Part shown: positions 16,007 through 22,756 of the stretch, piece after piece
Layout of the letters: each line of letters starts with the position of its first letter
Numbering within the stretch: the first letter of the stretch is position 1
Source of the DNA: Thermacetogenium sp. UBA5472
GTDB taxonomy: Bacteria > Bacillota > DSM-12270 > Thermacetogeniales > Thermacetogeniaceae
Direction of reading: 5' to 3'
Assembly: GCA_002426495.1 (NCBI GenBank)
Contig: DIQC01000057.1
Span: 1-32,245 of the forward strand
Length of the DNA: 32,245 bases
Notes under the pieces: generated by a model
The model's input: only the letters and a program-made list of their open reading frames with translations
What the model was told of the DNA's origin: nothing
Database searches by the model: none
Program-made: the position numbers and the translations under genes

Positions 16007-16318
16007 ATGGACATCAGAAATATGGACAGTATTCTGGCATCTGTTTCTAAAGCTTATCAAGCTGCAGAAATAACTCCCAAAAAGACTGCTGTGGAAAAAG
16101 ATGAGGCTGCGAACAGGAGTGATAGTGTTGTTCTCTCTCCTGAAGCGAAAGCGATGCTGGAGCTCTGTCGGTCAGCTGTGGCTGAGACCAAGAAACTCCC
16201 TGCTACCAGGGATGAACTGGTCAAGTCTCTGCAGGAAAGGGTACAAAACAATCAATATAAGGTCGACCCGCAAGAAATAGCAGCAGCGATGCTGAGAGAG
16301 CTAAAGGATAAAATTTAG
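16007..16318 (+). CDS. flgM: Anti-sigma-28 factor FlgM
   Basis: About 103 residues. The N-terminal half is polar and probably unstructured. The C-terminal half has VVLSPEAKAMLELC, TRDELVKSLQERVQNNQYKV and PQEIAAAMLRELKDKI, the conserved FlgM sigma-28-binding region (about 45-100). It inhibits SigD until removed, classically by export through the finished hook. GAGGTG lies 6 bases before ATG 16007; GTG 15998 lies inside that site and is less likely. It lies first in a cluster with flgN, flgK and flgL, as in Bacillus. Confidence 0.9.
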   Translation: MDIRNMDSILASVSKAYQAAEITPKKTAVEKDEAANRSDSVVLSPEAKAMLELCRSAVAETKKLPATRDELVKSLQERVQNNQYKVDPQEIAAAMLRELKDKI

Positions 16319-16392
16319 CTGTAACAGATAAGCCGGAATAAATAATTTTTGTTTTGGGGCTCTTTGGTTACAGCCCACAGGGGGAGTTATTG

Positions 16393-16845
16393 ATGGATGA
16401 TCTGTACAGGTCACTTCTGGAACTGCTCAAAGAGGAGTCAGCTGTTGTCGGAAGACTGGTCGAGTTTGGACAGGATGAGGCAATAGCTTTGCAAGATGAT
16501 GACATATCGGCAATCAAAGGGGCCATCTCCTGCCAGGAGGAAGAAATTAAGAAATTATCGGTATTAGAAGAGAGAAGGGCAGAAGTTCTCGATAGTATCG
16601 ATGGTCAAGATGGAATAGAGCGAGCAGGAGAGATGAAAGATGAACTGGAGATAGAGGGCAATTGCCTGGCAGCTCGGCTGCAGGAATTGGCAGCTGTCAA
16701 TGAAACCAACCGCCAGCTGGCCAACCAGGCGCTTACCTTTGCTACAGTTGTACAAGAGGCTTTAGCAGATGTGACCGGAGGCTATGATGAAAAAGGCCGG
16801 AAAACAGATTCGCCGGGATTCACCACGATAGATACTTCAGCATAA
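16393..16845 (+). CDS. flgN: Flagellar chaperone FlgN
   Basis: About 150 residues of helical, charged sequence with the FlgN pattern: LYRSLLELLKEESAVVGRLVEF at the N-terminus (here noted as LYRSLLELLKEESAV), a central KKLSVLEERRAEVL stretch and a C-terminal ETNRQLANQALTF helix. FlgN is the cytoplasmic chaperone for the hook-filament junction proteins FlgK and FlgL, which follow directly. GGGGGAG lies 6 bases before ATG 16393. The longer frame from 16354 lacks a ribosome site. The family has low identity, so context is the main support. Confidence 0.85.
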   Translation: MDDLYRSLLELLKEESAVVGRLVEFGQDEAIALQDDDISAIKGAISCQEEEIKKLSVLEERRAEVLDSIDGQDGIERAGEMKDELEIEGNCLAARLQELAAVNETNRQLANQALTFATVVQEALADVTGGYDEKGRKTDSPGFTTIDTSA

Positions 16846-16858
16846 TCGGAGGTAGCCA

Positions 16859-18337
16859 ATGTCCAATTTTGGTTTATATGTAGCCATGACAGGGCTGTTT
16901 GCCCAGAAAAAGTGTATAGAAGTCACAGCGCACAATATTGCTAACGCTAGTACCCCTGGTTATACCAGGCAGCGGGCTGAGTTAAGTACAAAGGATCCCT
17001 GGCCTGTACCAGGCCTCAATATGCCGAGGGAAGCCGGCCAGCTGGGTACAGGTGTGCAGGTAAAGACAATAGAGCGGATCCGCGACCAATTTCTCGACCA
17101 GCAGATCAGGCAGCAGACCCTTTTAGAAGGGGAATGGGAAGAGCGGAATAATGCCCTCAGTCAGGTGGAGACCATCTTTATGGAGCTGTCCGATAATGGA
17201 CTGAACTCAGTTATGGATAAGTTCTGGGATGATTGGAATCAGCTATCCAAATTCCCGGACAGTTCGCCTGTGCGGACTACTGTAGTGGAGTCATCAGTTA
17301 CCCTGGCAGATACCATCAGACATACATACAGCCAGCTCAAAACCTTACAAAATGATCTTAATGAGCAGGTCCGCATCAAGGTCGATCAGACCAACAGCAT
17401 ACTCAACCAGATCGCTGACCTGAACAAACAGATCCAGACCGTCAGTGTATCAGGCCTTTCACCAAATGACCTGCTGGATAGGAGGGATATACTCCTCGAT
17501 CAGCTGAACAGCACTGTAGCCGCAGAGGTTCACATCCAGGGTGATCAGACGGTCAATGTGATGATCGGTGGGATGAATGTAGTGGATGGATTCAAAGCGA
17601 CCCTACTGACAGCTGAAGCTGACGCTCAGGGGATCTACCAGGTGGGGGTCGACCTGGGAAAGGGCAACAATGCCTTAGTGCAATGGTCAGATCTGGGTGG
17701 GGAATTCCAGGGGCTGGCCGAGGCCAGAGATAATGATGTCGAAGGATATATGGAGGCATTGGACCAGCTGGCTGTTTCACTTGCTAGAGAGGTCAATAAG
17801 CTGCATATGGATGGTTATGGGCTAGATGGGGAAACAGGTATTACAGGTATTCCGTTTTTCGTGGGCAGTGAATCAGCCAGCGAGCCGGATATCGTGAGCA
17901 GTGCAAGTTCTATCTATATCAACCCCTATCTTACAGCAGATCCACAGCGCATCGCTGCTGCAGCAAGCCCCGGTGAGGATGGCAAACCTGCTTCTGGCAA
18001 TGGGAATAATGCTCTGCTCATTTACCAGCTGCGGGATCAGAAGATAGAGATCGAAAATGCTGCTGGAGAGGTTGTATCCACTGCGACGATCAACGACTTT
18101 TATAAGAGCATGATCTCCAAGCTCGGTGTAGATGCTGACCAGGCGGAAAACATGGTCATAAACCAGGAAGCTTTAGTGACTCAGCTGAATAACAGAAAAG
18201 AATCGATTTCCGGTGTTTCACTGGATGAGGAAATGACGAACATGATTCAGTACCAGAACGCCTACATGGCGGCGGCCAAGCTGGTCAATGTGATTGATGA
18301 GATGACCAGGGTGCTCATCAATTTGGGAAAGGAGTAA
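16859..18337 (+). CDS. flgK: Flagellar hook-associated protein 1, FlgK
   Basis: A 492-residue FlgK (HAP1), the first hook-filament junction protein. The N-terminus contains YVAMTGLFAQKKCIEVTAHN and then IANASTPGYTRQRAEL. The C-terminus has VSLDEEMTNMIQYQNAYMAA followed by AKLVNVIDEMTRVLINL. Both are the axial-family termini. The middle (about 180-420) is the variable exposed region. GGAGG lies 8 bases before ATG 16859. It follows flgN by 13 bases, and flgL begins about 4 bases after its stop. Length is normal. Confidence 0.95.
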   Translation: MSNFGLYVAMTGLFAQKKCIEVTAHNIANASTPGYTRQRAELSTKDPWPVPGLNMPREAGQLGTGVQVKTIERIRDQFLDQQIRQQTLLEGEWEERNNALSQVETIFMELSDNGLNSVMDKFWDDWNQLSKFPDSSPVRTTVVESSVTLADTIRHTYSQLKTLQNDLNEQVRIKVDQTNSILNQIADLNKQIQTVSVSGLSPNDLLDRRDILLDQLNSTVAAEVHIQGDQTVNVMIGGMNVVDGFKATLLTAEADAQGIYQVGVDLGKGNNALVQWSDLGGEFQGLAEARDNDVEGYMEALDQLAVSLAREVNKLHMDGYGLDGETGITGIPFFVGSESASEPDIVSSASSIYINPYLTADPQRIAAAASPGEDGKPASGNGNNALLIYQLRDQKIEIENAAGEVVSTATINDFYKSMISKLGVDADQAENMVINQEALVTQLNNRKESISGVSLDEEMTNMIQYQNAYMAAAKLVNVIDEMTRVLINLGKE

Positions 18338-18341
18338 AGTG

Positions 18342-19259
18342 ATGCGTGTTACCAACCATATGCTTTCAGCAAAGGTTTTGCAGAACCTGACCAAAAGCCT
18401 GCAGGAATTTCAAAGGATCAACAACCAGATGTCATCAGGTAACGCAGTGAGTAAGCCCTCAGATGATCCTGTTGCTACAGGCCGCATTTTATCCCTAAAA
18501 TCCAGCCTTACCGCCCAGGAAAGATATTACGGTAATATGAATGATGCGGAAAGCTTTTTAACCACGACAGACGATGCACTGGACAACTTTTCCGAATCTC
18601 TGCTGCGGGTGAGGACGCTGATGCTTGAAGGAGGGTCAGGCTCAGTCAGCTCATCTGATCGGAAAGCGATCGCCAGCGAAATCGATCAGGTCATCGACCA
18701 GATGGTCGAAATAGGAAACAGCATGTGCGGCAGCCAGTATATCTTCGGAGGGCACAGCACACTGGACAAGCCATTCACCAGGCAGGGGGATGAAATTACC
18801 TACAAAGGGGACAGTGGCGAGATCAGTTATGAAATCGGCCGCGGGGTTTTGTTGGCTGTTAATATTGATGGCAGTCAATTATGCCAGGAAATCGTACCCG
18901 ATGCAGAACAGGGAAACACAGAACTGTTTAATACCCTGATTGAAATCAAAAATAGCCTGGAAAACAATACAAATATCGAGGATTTGACAGGGGAAAAGCT
19001 GAGCCAACTGGATGAGCTTAGTGATAATGTTCTCTCCCTCAGGGCTGTTGTCGGTGCCAAAGAAAATCGCATTGAAATGTCCAAAGCCAGGAATGAGGGT
19101 GATCGGTTAGAGATAACCAAAGTACTGTCCCATATGGAGGATATTGATATCGCCCAGGCTGCGATGGAATACAGTGAAAAGGCTTATGTCTATCAGGCAG
19201 CACTGGCTACTGCATCCCAGATGCTGACAATATCACTTGTTGATTACATCGCCAGATAA
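18342..19259 (+). CDS. flgL: Flagellar hook-associated protein 3, FlgL
   Basis: A 305-residue FlgL (HAP3). It begins MRVTNHMLSAKVLQNLTKSL, followed by flagellin-like QRINNQMSSGNAVSKPSDDP. It ends with the flagellin-type C-terminal helix IAQAAMEYSEKAYVYQAALA and ASQMLTISLVDYI. It connects FlgK to the filament. AAAGGAG gives best spacing for ATG 18342; GTG 18339 is adjacent. It is the last gene of the flgM operon, followed by short repeats and a bidirectional terminator before convergent fliT. Confidence 0.94.
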   Translation: MRVTNHMLSAKVLQNLTKSLQEFQRINNQMSSGNAVSKPSDDPVATGRILSLKSSLTAQERYYGNMNDAESFLTTTDDALDNFSESLLRVRTLMLEGGSGSVSSSDRKAIASEIDQVIDQMVEIGNSMCGSQYIFGGHSTLDKPFTRQGDEITYKGDSGEISYEIGRGVLLAVNIDGSQLCQEIVPDAEQGNTELFNTLIEIKNSLENNTNIEDLTGEKLSQLDELSDNVLSLRAVVGAKENRIEMSKARNEGDRLEITKVLSHMEDIDIAQAAMEYSEKAYVYQAALATASQMLTISLVDYIAR

Positions 19260-19308
19260 GTTAGTGGTTGGTGGTTTGGTGGTTAGTGGTTGGTGGTTGG
19301 TCGTTGGA
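19260..19308 (+). repeat. GTTAGTG/GTTGGTG short repeats downstream of flgL (copy 3)
   Basis: About seven consecutive units of roughly 7 bases (GTTAGTG, GTTGGTG, GTTTGGTG, GTTAGTG, GTTGGTG, GTTGGTC, GTTGG) follow the flgL stop directly. It is the longest of three patches in the window. The minus-strand ORF across it is low-complexity Thr/Pro/Asn and not a gene. Confidence 0.8.
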
Positions 19309-19393
19309 AAAGGAGATATACACCTGTTGATTATGTTGCCAGGTAAAATGGTACATTGTGGTATATGTGCATAATGGGATGAATAAACTGCAT

Positions 19394-19420
19394 AAAAGGT
19401 GCCAGGCACCTTTTTATTTT
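19394..19420. terminator. Bidirectional terminator between flgL and fliT
   Basis: AAAAGGTGC (19394-19402), loop CAG and GCACCTTTT (19406-19414) form a perfect 9-pair stem. Ts flank it in the plus direction (TTTTTATTTTTT) and the A-run serves the minus direction. It lies between convergent genes and overlaps the fliT stop codon. A very similar AAAGGTGCCNGGCACCTTT palindrome is, from memory, common in Firmicute intergenic regions. Confidence 0.8.
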
Positions 19421-19842
19421 TTGGTGTCGATGAAGGATCCTGCCGGGGGGGGTGTTTTAGGACCGTGGTAAGCATGATTGGCTGCTTTGGTGCGCTGTAG
19501 CCGGTGGATGTCTCTTTTTAAGGATGCTGTTTTTTTCCGCAGCTTATGAATTATGCTTTGATCCTCTTTCAGCAGGCATTGAAAGAGTGAAGCCACATCT
19601 TCTTTAATTGATGCCAGATCTGGCGGATCATCTGGGGCAGAGCCCTCTGTCCAGCTAGGGATTTTATGCACTTTCCGCAGGGAATCCAGTTGCCCAGAGA
19701 TCTGCTGGCGCTGATCCAGCAGAGCGGCCAATTTTTCTATTTCATTCTGGGAAACAGCTTCACCTAATGCCCTCGTCAACCTCTCCCAGTGCTGCACCTG
19801 CTCTCTTGCCTGCTGCCATATCTCTTTTCTCTTAATAATCAT
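19414..19842 (-). CDS. fliT: FliT-like flagellar chaperone, putative
   Basis: About 142 residues of charged helical sequence: MIIKRKEIWQQAREQVQ, then LAALLDQRQQISGQLDSLRK, and a second helical region around LKEDQSIIHKLRKKTASLKR. Length and position directly after fliS fit FliT, the chaperone of the filament cap FliD, but identity is too low to be sure. ATG 19842 follows the fliS stop within 6 bases, with AAGGAA just ahead. An in-frame ATG at 19884 overlaps fliS and has no ribosome site. The C-terminal 25 residues are basic and proline-rich. It ends inside the shared terminator. Confidence 0.65.
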   Translation of the reverse strand: MIIKRKEIWQQAREQVQHWERLTRALGEAVSQNEIEKLAALLDQRQQISGQLDSLRKVHKIPSWTEGSAPDDPPDLASIKEDVASLFQCLLKEDQSIIHKLRKKTASLKRDIHRLQRTKAANHAYHGPKTPPPAGSFIDTKK

Positions 19843-19847
19843 TTCCT

Positions 19848-20231
19848 TCAGCTGCCTTTTGTTTGATCGACTGCTTGTGCCCATGTTTGGCGCAGGTCGC
19901 TGGTAAAGGTTAGTACCTGATCGATGATTTCTGCATCTTTCTTGATGTTCGCCTCGATCAGCTGTTGTCTCTGATAATCATAGAGCTTGTAAAGATTTTC
20001 CGAAATATCATAATCCATATTCAGTGTGTTCATCAACTCTGTGATGATATCCTGGCCTTGGATAAGGCTGGTGTGTGCCTGATCCATCTTCTTTTCTTCA
20101 ACAGCCTGTTTTGCCTGCTTAAGGCAAACTACCAAACCGTCATAGAGCATCAGTAATAGTTTCTCAGGGTTTGCTGTTTGTACAGAGGTCATACGGTATT
20201 GGTTGTATGGATTCATCCTGTTAGCATTCAT
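19848..20231 (-). CDS. fliS: Flagellin chaperone FliS
   Basis: About 127 residues. The FliS pattern is clear: NPYNQYRMTSVQTANPEKLLL, usually read as NPYxxY then TASPxxLxxMLYDG, here NPEKLLLMLYDGLVVCLKQA, and later AHTSLIQGQDIITELMNTLN and LYKLYDYQRQQLIEAN. FliS binds the flagellin C-terminus and docks at FlhA. The ribosome site AGGAGG directly abuts ATG 20243, which is too close. ATG 20231 with GGTGAG upstream is preferred, with 20243 as alternative. It lies 11-23 bases after flaG and overlaps or abuts fliT. Confidence 0.94.
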   Translation of the reverse strand: MNANRMNPYNQYRMTSVQTANPEKLLLMLYDGLVVCLKQAKQAVEEKKMDQAHTSLIQGQDIITELMNTLNMDYDISENLYKLYDYQRQQLIEANIKKDAEIIDQVLTFTSDLRQTWAQAVDQTKGS

Positions 20232-20253
20232 GCCGCTCACCATCCTCCTAAAT

Positions 20254-20598
20254 TTATACCTTTTTATCGAAGAACAGGCCGATCATCTTGTGCAAATTTT
20301 CCGCCAGCTTTAGCATCTTTTCTGGAGGTATCTCTTTGATCACCTCATTTGTTTGGGGATCCAGTATCTGTACGATCAGCTGGTTTGTCTCCTTGTGGAT
20401 ATGGAAGCTGAGGTCGAAGTTGATGTTAAAGTTTTCTTCCTGCAGCGAAGAGAGCACATCTGCAGGTTGCTGTTCTACTGCCCCGCTGCTGAGGGCATCC
20501 TCGACAGGAACTTTCTGTGTTTTAGATATATCTGCCTCCAGCTTTACCGGTTTTAGAGCGAGCTCATCCTTAATTGAACTGCTGCCTTCAATTCGCAT
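20254..20598 (-). CDS. flaG: FlaG family flagellar protein
   Basis: A 114-residue FlaG-family protein. The N-terminal 55 residues are polar. The conserved part has LSFHIHKETNQLIVQILDP and then TNEVIKEIPPEKMLKLAENL, ending IGLFFDKKV. FlaG influences filament length in some bacteria, though its mechanism is not settled. GGGAGGGAAG precedes ATG 20598. It lies between fliD and fliS in the typical order fliD-flaG-fliS-fliT, probably transcribed from the promoter at 22250-22276. Confidence 0.9.
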   Translation of the reverse strand: MRIEGSSSIKDELALKPVKLEADISKTQKVPVEDALSSGAVEQQPADVLSSLQEENFNINFDLSFHIHKETNQLIVQILDPQTNEVIKEIPPEKMLKLAENLHKMIGLFFDKKV

Positions 20599-20628
20599 TC
20601 TCTTCCCTCCTATTTCTGGGAACTGATC

Positions 20629-22206
20629 TTAGCTGCCGCTGAACTGCTGTGTCAGCCACATGCTTTGAGTATTCATCCTGGCGATGGCCATTTCCATCGC
20701 TGTGAATTGCCTGTAGTAGCGAGCTTCCAAAACTTGTAAATGGTCTTCCATTTTGGAGATGTTTTCATCAATGTTCCGCACCTTTTTGCTGATATAGCTG
20801 TCATCATAAAGGCTGCTACCAGAACCCGCTCTATCAGTAAGCAGAGAGATGGCGCCATCGATCCCTTCATAGAGCTGTACCGCCAGTCCCTGTTTGCTGC
20901 TGTCAGTGATCTCATTCCCAGAGGCATCTCTGGATTTGGTAAAAAGCTCCATAACAGCCTCTGGGTTAGACTGCAGGGCTTCTCTCAATCTGGTCTCATT
21001 GATGTAAAGTTTTCCTTTGTCCTGATAAGAACCTGTGGTAATACCGATCACACTCAGCTGGTTGGCTGTAGTGGTGATCCGTTCTGAACCGTTGGAAACA
21101 GTGACCACACCGGTCAAGCCAACGACAACTGATGATAGGGCTGTGCGCATCGATGTTGCGGCTCTCCCTAGAAGAGTGTCCCCCCTCAAGAGTCCGCTCC
21201 TGGCCTTCTCCTGCCACTGGTCGATCTGTTTGTCGGTCAGTTCACCTGAGGAAATCTGCTCATCTGTGAGGGGTTTGTGGTCTGTATAGCGCTCCTCGGA
21301 CAGCTTGCCATTTAAGGTATCCAATAAAGTATTATATTTGTCAACAAAATCCTTGATGTTATTGAACACAGTATCCACATCATGGCTGATGGTGATATCA
21401 GCCGGGTTTGTTTTTGTTGTGGTTCCTTTCAGGTTGTAGGTGACACCATTCACTTTAAACTGATTGCTGTCAAAGGTGTAATCTATTCCATCTATACTGA
21501 CTTGGGCATCAGTTCCTGAAACCTGTTTACCCTCTGTACTGCTGGCACTGCAGAGGATAGTCATCAAGTTGCCACTTTGATCTTTACAACTGACACCATT
21601 TTCCGCTCCCAGCTTTGTCGAGGCCAGGTAGAAGCGGTTCAGGTTATTATCCCAGGAGGCCTGTACATTCAGTTCGCTTTTGTTGATCTGCTCAATCAGA
21701 TTCTTTAAAGAATGTGTATCGGCATCGAGGGCGAACGTTTCAGTGGATATGCCATCACCGATCTCTACAGTGATCTTTCCGTCCTCATCTGTAGCCAGGC
21801 CTTCCAGCATCTCGCTTAAGGGTGCAGTATAGGCACCTATGGTTTCTACTTCAGACTCAGAGGCGATCAACGCTCCCCTGGCGAGGGACGACACCTCAAC
21901 AGTGTGAACAGCGTCGAGGGCTGTGGCTCCAGCCTCAGCAGTGACTGCACCGCTGGACGACTCCGCCTTTTTCAGCATAAAGGAACCCTGAAGTCTGAGG
22001 TCAAAGACTGCATTTCTCATGTTGAGCAGTGCTGTGTTGATGGAGCGGTAATCCTCCTGCCGCCACTGCCAGATCTGTTTATCCTGCTCCACAGAATCCA
22101 AACGCATCCTGTGAGCATTCATTAAATCCTTTACAATGCCGTCTATATCCATACCGGAGGCCAATCCTGAGATCCGGTACATTCCAGATGGGTTAATACC
22201 TGCCAA
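20629..22206 (-). CDS. fliD: Flagellar filament cap protein FliD (HAP2)
   Basis: A 525-residue FliD, which caps the filament and guides flagellin folding. The N-terminus has RISGLASGMDIDGIVKDLM and then MNAHRMRLDSVEQDKQIWQW, the FliD N-domain. The C-terminus has YISKKVRNIDENISKMEDHL and MEMAIARMNTQSMWLTQQF, the coiled-coil C-domain. The central residues (about 60-420) are the variable cap domains. The start is TTG 22206 with GGGGGAG 4-5 bases upstream. A sigma-28-type promoter lies about 45 bases upstream, so it heads the fliD-flaG-fliS-fliT operon. Confidence 0.95.
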   Translation of the reverse strand: MAGINPSGMYRISGLASGMDIDGIVKDLMNAHRMRLDSVEQDKQIWQWRQEDYRSINTALLNMRNAVFDLRLQGSFMLKKAESSSGAVTAEAGATALDAVHTVEVSSLARGALIASESEVETIGAYTAPLSEMLEGLATDEDGKITVEIGDGISTETFALDADTHSLKNLIEQINKSELNVQASWDNNLNRFYLASTKLGAENGVSCKDQSGNLMTILCSASSTEGKQVSGTDAQVSIDGIDYTFDSNQFKVNGVTYNLKGTTTKTNPADITISHDVDTVFNNIKDFVDKYNTLLDTLNGKLSEERYTDHKPLTDEQISSGELTDKQIDQWQEKARSGLLRGDTLLGRAATSMRTALSSVVVGLTGVVTVSNGSERITTTANQLSVIGITTGSYQDKGKLYINETRLREALQSNPEAVMELFTKSRDASGNEITDSSKQGLAVQLYEGIDGAISLLTDRAGSGSSLYDDSYISKKVRNIDENISKMEDHLQVLEARYYRQFTAMEMAIARMNTQSMWLTQQFSGS

Positions 22207-22249
22207 TGCTCTCCCCCATTTCCTGCGAAACTTTAATGTTCTAATATTA

Positions 22250-22276
22250 TTATCGGATGAAGTAGGGTAAACTTGA
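22250..22276 (-). promoter_or_regulatory. Sigma-28-type promoter of fliD operon
   Basis: On the minus strand TCAA (22276-22273), 15 bases, then TCCGATAA (22257-22250). This matches 3 of 4 and 7 of 8 positions of TAAA-N15-GCCGATAA. Transcription would start about 37 bases before the fliD TTG. Confidence 0.75.
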
Positions 22277-22298
22277 GAGATCCACTTTCAATCCACCA

Positions 22299-22327
22299 TT
22301 GACGAATATTTTTATGCATGTTATCAT
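22299..22327 (+). promoter_or_regulatory. SigA-type promoter for a short plus-strand RNA (putative antitoxin RNA)
   Basis: TTGACG (22299-22304), 17 bases, TATCAT (22322-22327). Transcription would begin near 22334, exactly at the left inverted-repeat arm, and would run about 75 bases to the hairpin at 22382-22404, whose plus-strand exit is TGTTATTTTC. No plus-strand gene lies downstream, which supports a small non-coding RNA. Confidence 0.6.
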
Positions 22328-22332
22328 ATGCT

Positions 22333-22410
22333 TAATAAAGGAGTTGCCGCTTTTAGCTGGGCGGCTAGTCCAAAATTAGGCAGACCGCCTTACACAGGCG
22401 GTCTTGTTAT
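22333..22410 (+). ncRNA. Putative antisense RNA of a type I toxin-antitoxin-like element
   Basis: Predicted from the promoter at 22299-22327 and the terminator hairpin at 22382-22404. The RNA would contain the left arm TAATAAAGGAGTTGCCG, a local GCCGC/GCGGC stem, and the terminator. Its 3' part is complementary to the 3' end of the minus-strand peptide message, overlapping the stop codon at 22407. This convergent layout with a shared terminator resembles Fst/par-like type I systems. Existence of the RNA is an inference. Confidence 0.45.
22382..22404. terminator. Perfect hairpin shared by converging transcripts
   Basis: AGACCGCCT (22382-22390), loop TACAC and AGGCGGTCT (22396-22404) form a perfect 9-pair stem. 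The plus-strand exit is TGTTATTTTC, and the minus-strand exit is GCCTAATTTT. It starts 3 bases beyond the stop codon of the 26-residue ORF on the minus strand, so it probably terminates that message and the opposing RNA. Confidence 0.75.
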
Positions 22411-22487
22411 TTTCTGCGCATTAAACACAGAGAAATAACCCCTATAATTACCAAACAGAAACTGAAAAGTCCTGTCCAAGTAATCAT
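22407..22487 (-). CDS. 26-residue membrane peptide, putative type I toxin
   Basis: A 26-codon ORF with start MITWTGLF, a hydrophobic core of about 16 residues (CLVIIGVISLCLM) and a basic end (MRRK). It matches the general design of holin-like or Fst/TxpA-type type I toxins: one membrane helix and a charged tail. Its ribosome site GGGGAGGTGA is excellent, 5 bases before ATG 22487. It is followed at once by a perfect terminator hairpin and flanked by inverted-repeat arms, with promoters on both strands. It is too short for normal gene callers. I recognise the architecture, not a specific family; toxicity is inferred. An ordinary small membrane protein is the alternative. Confidence 0.65.
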   Translation of the reverse strand: MITWTGLFSFCLVIIGVISLCLMRRK

Positions 22488-22544
22488 AAGCGTCACCTCC
22501 CCTCATGGGAAAGTGACTAACCGCCAAACGGCAACTCCTTTATT

Positions 22545-22575
22545 ATTGTAGCATATTTTTCTATATATCGGTAAA
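22545..22575 (-). promoter_or_regulatory. Putative promoter of the small-peptide message
   Basis: On the minus strand TACAAT (22550-22545) is a good -10, immediately followed by the right arm AATAAAGGAG. The -35 is weak: TTTACC at 19-base spacing (22575-22570). The leader would be about 50 bases and contain the right arm. Confidence 0.45.
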
Positions 22576-22646
22576 ATAAAACAGCCCATTGACTGGTTCC
22601 CATAATTAGCATTACGTGAAAAGTCCGGACGCTCCGCTTTGGCGAA

Positions 22647-22690
22647 CGAACGAGAACCCCTTCGGGTTTCTCCAAAGGGGTTCTCGTTCG
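22647..22690. terminator. Strong hairpin downstream of flagellin gene
   Basis: CGAACGAGAACCCCTT (22647-22662) pairs perfectly over 16 bases with 22675-22690, with a 12-base loop. The loop contains GGGTTTCTC, which can also pair with the left arm, so two alternative hairpins are possible. It lies 67 bases after the hag stop (minus strand). No clear T-run follows, but a GTCCGGAC palindrome plus TTTTC lies about 10 bases further on. It probably ends or protects the abundant flagellin mRNA. Confidence 0.65.
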
Positions 22691-22756
22691 TCTTAAATAT
22701 CACACCGTACTATCCGCAAATATCCGACAAAATGCGGGTGGTACCCGGTATCGGAT

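Larger units (their letters stand above)
22333..22545. repeat. Inverted-repeat arms flanking a small-peptide gene
   Basis: The first 17 bases of the left arm (22333-22349, TAATAAAGGAGTTGCCG) are identical to the reverse complement of 22529-22545. The arms continue, after a loop difference, with GCGGCTAGTC (22361-22370) against GCGGTTAGTC on the opposite strand (22524-22515). The element is about 213 bases in total. A read-through minus-strand RNA could pair its 5' and 3' ends, or the arms may be terminal repeats of a small mobile element. Confidence 0.8.

Noticed and set aside
16354..16392. Longer FlgN start at 16354
   Set aside because: No ribosome site there, whereas ATG 16393 has GGGGGAG 6 bases upstream and gives the normal FlgN N-terminus.
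19233..19475. 80-residue minus-strand ORF over the flgL 3' end
   Set aside because: Its Thr/Pro/Asn repeats are a translation of the GTTGGTG DNA repeat; it also spans the bidirectional terminator.
22503..22703. 66-residue minus-strand ORF between hag and the small-peptide element
   Set aside because: It runs through the post-hag hairpin and the promoter/right arm of the inverted repeat, has no ribosome site, and its composition follows the palindromes. It is better explained by the hairpin and leader.
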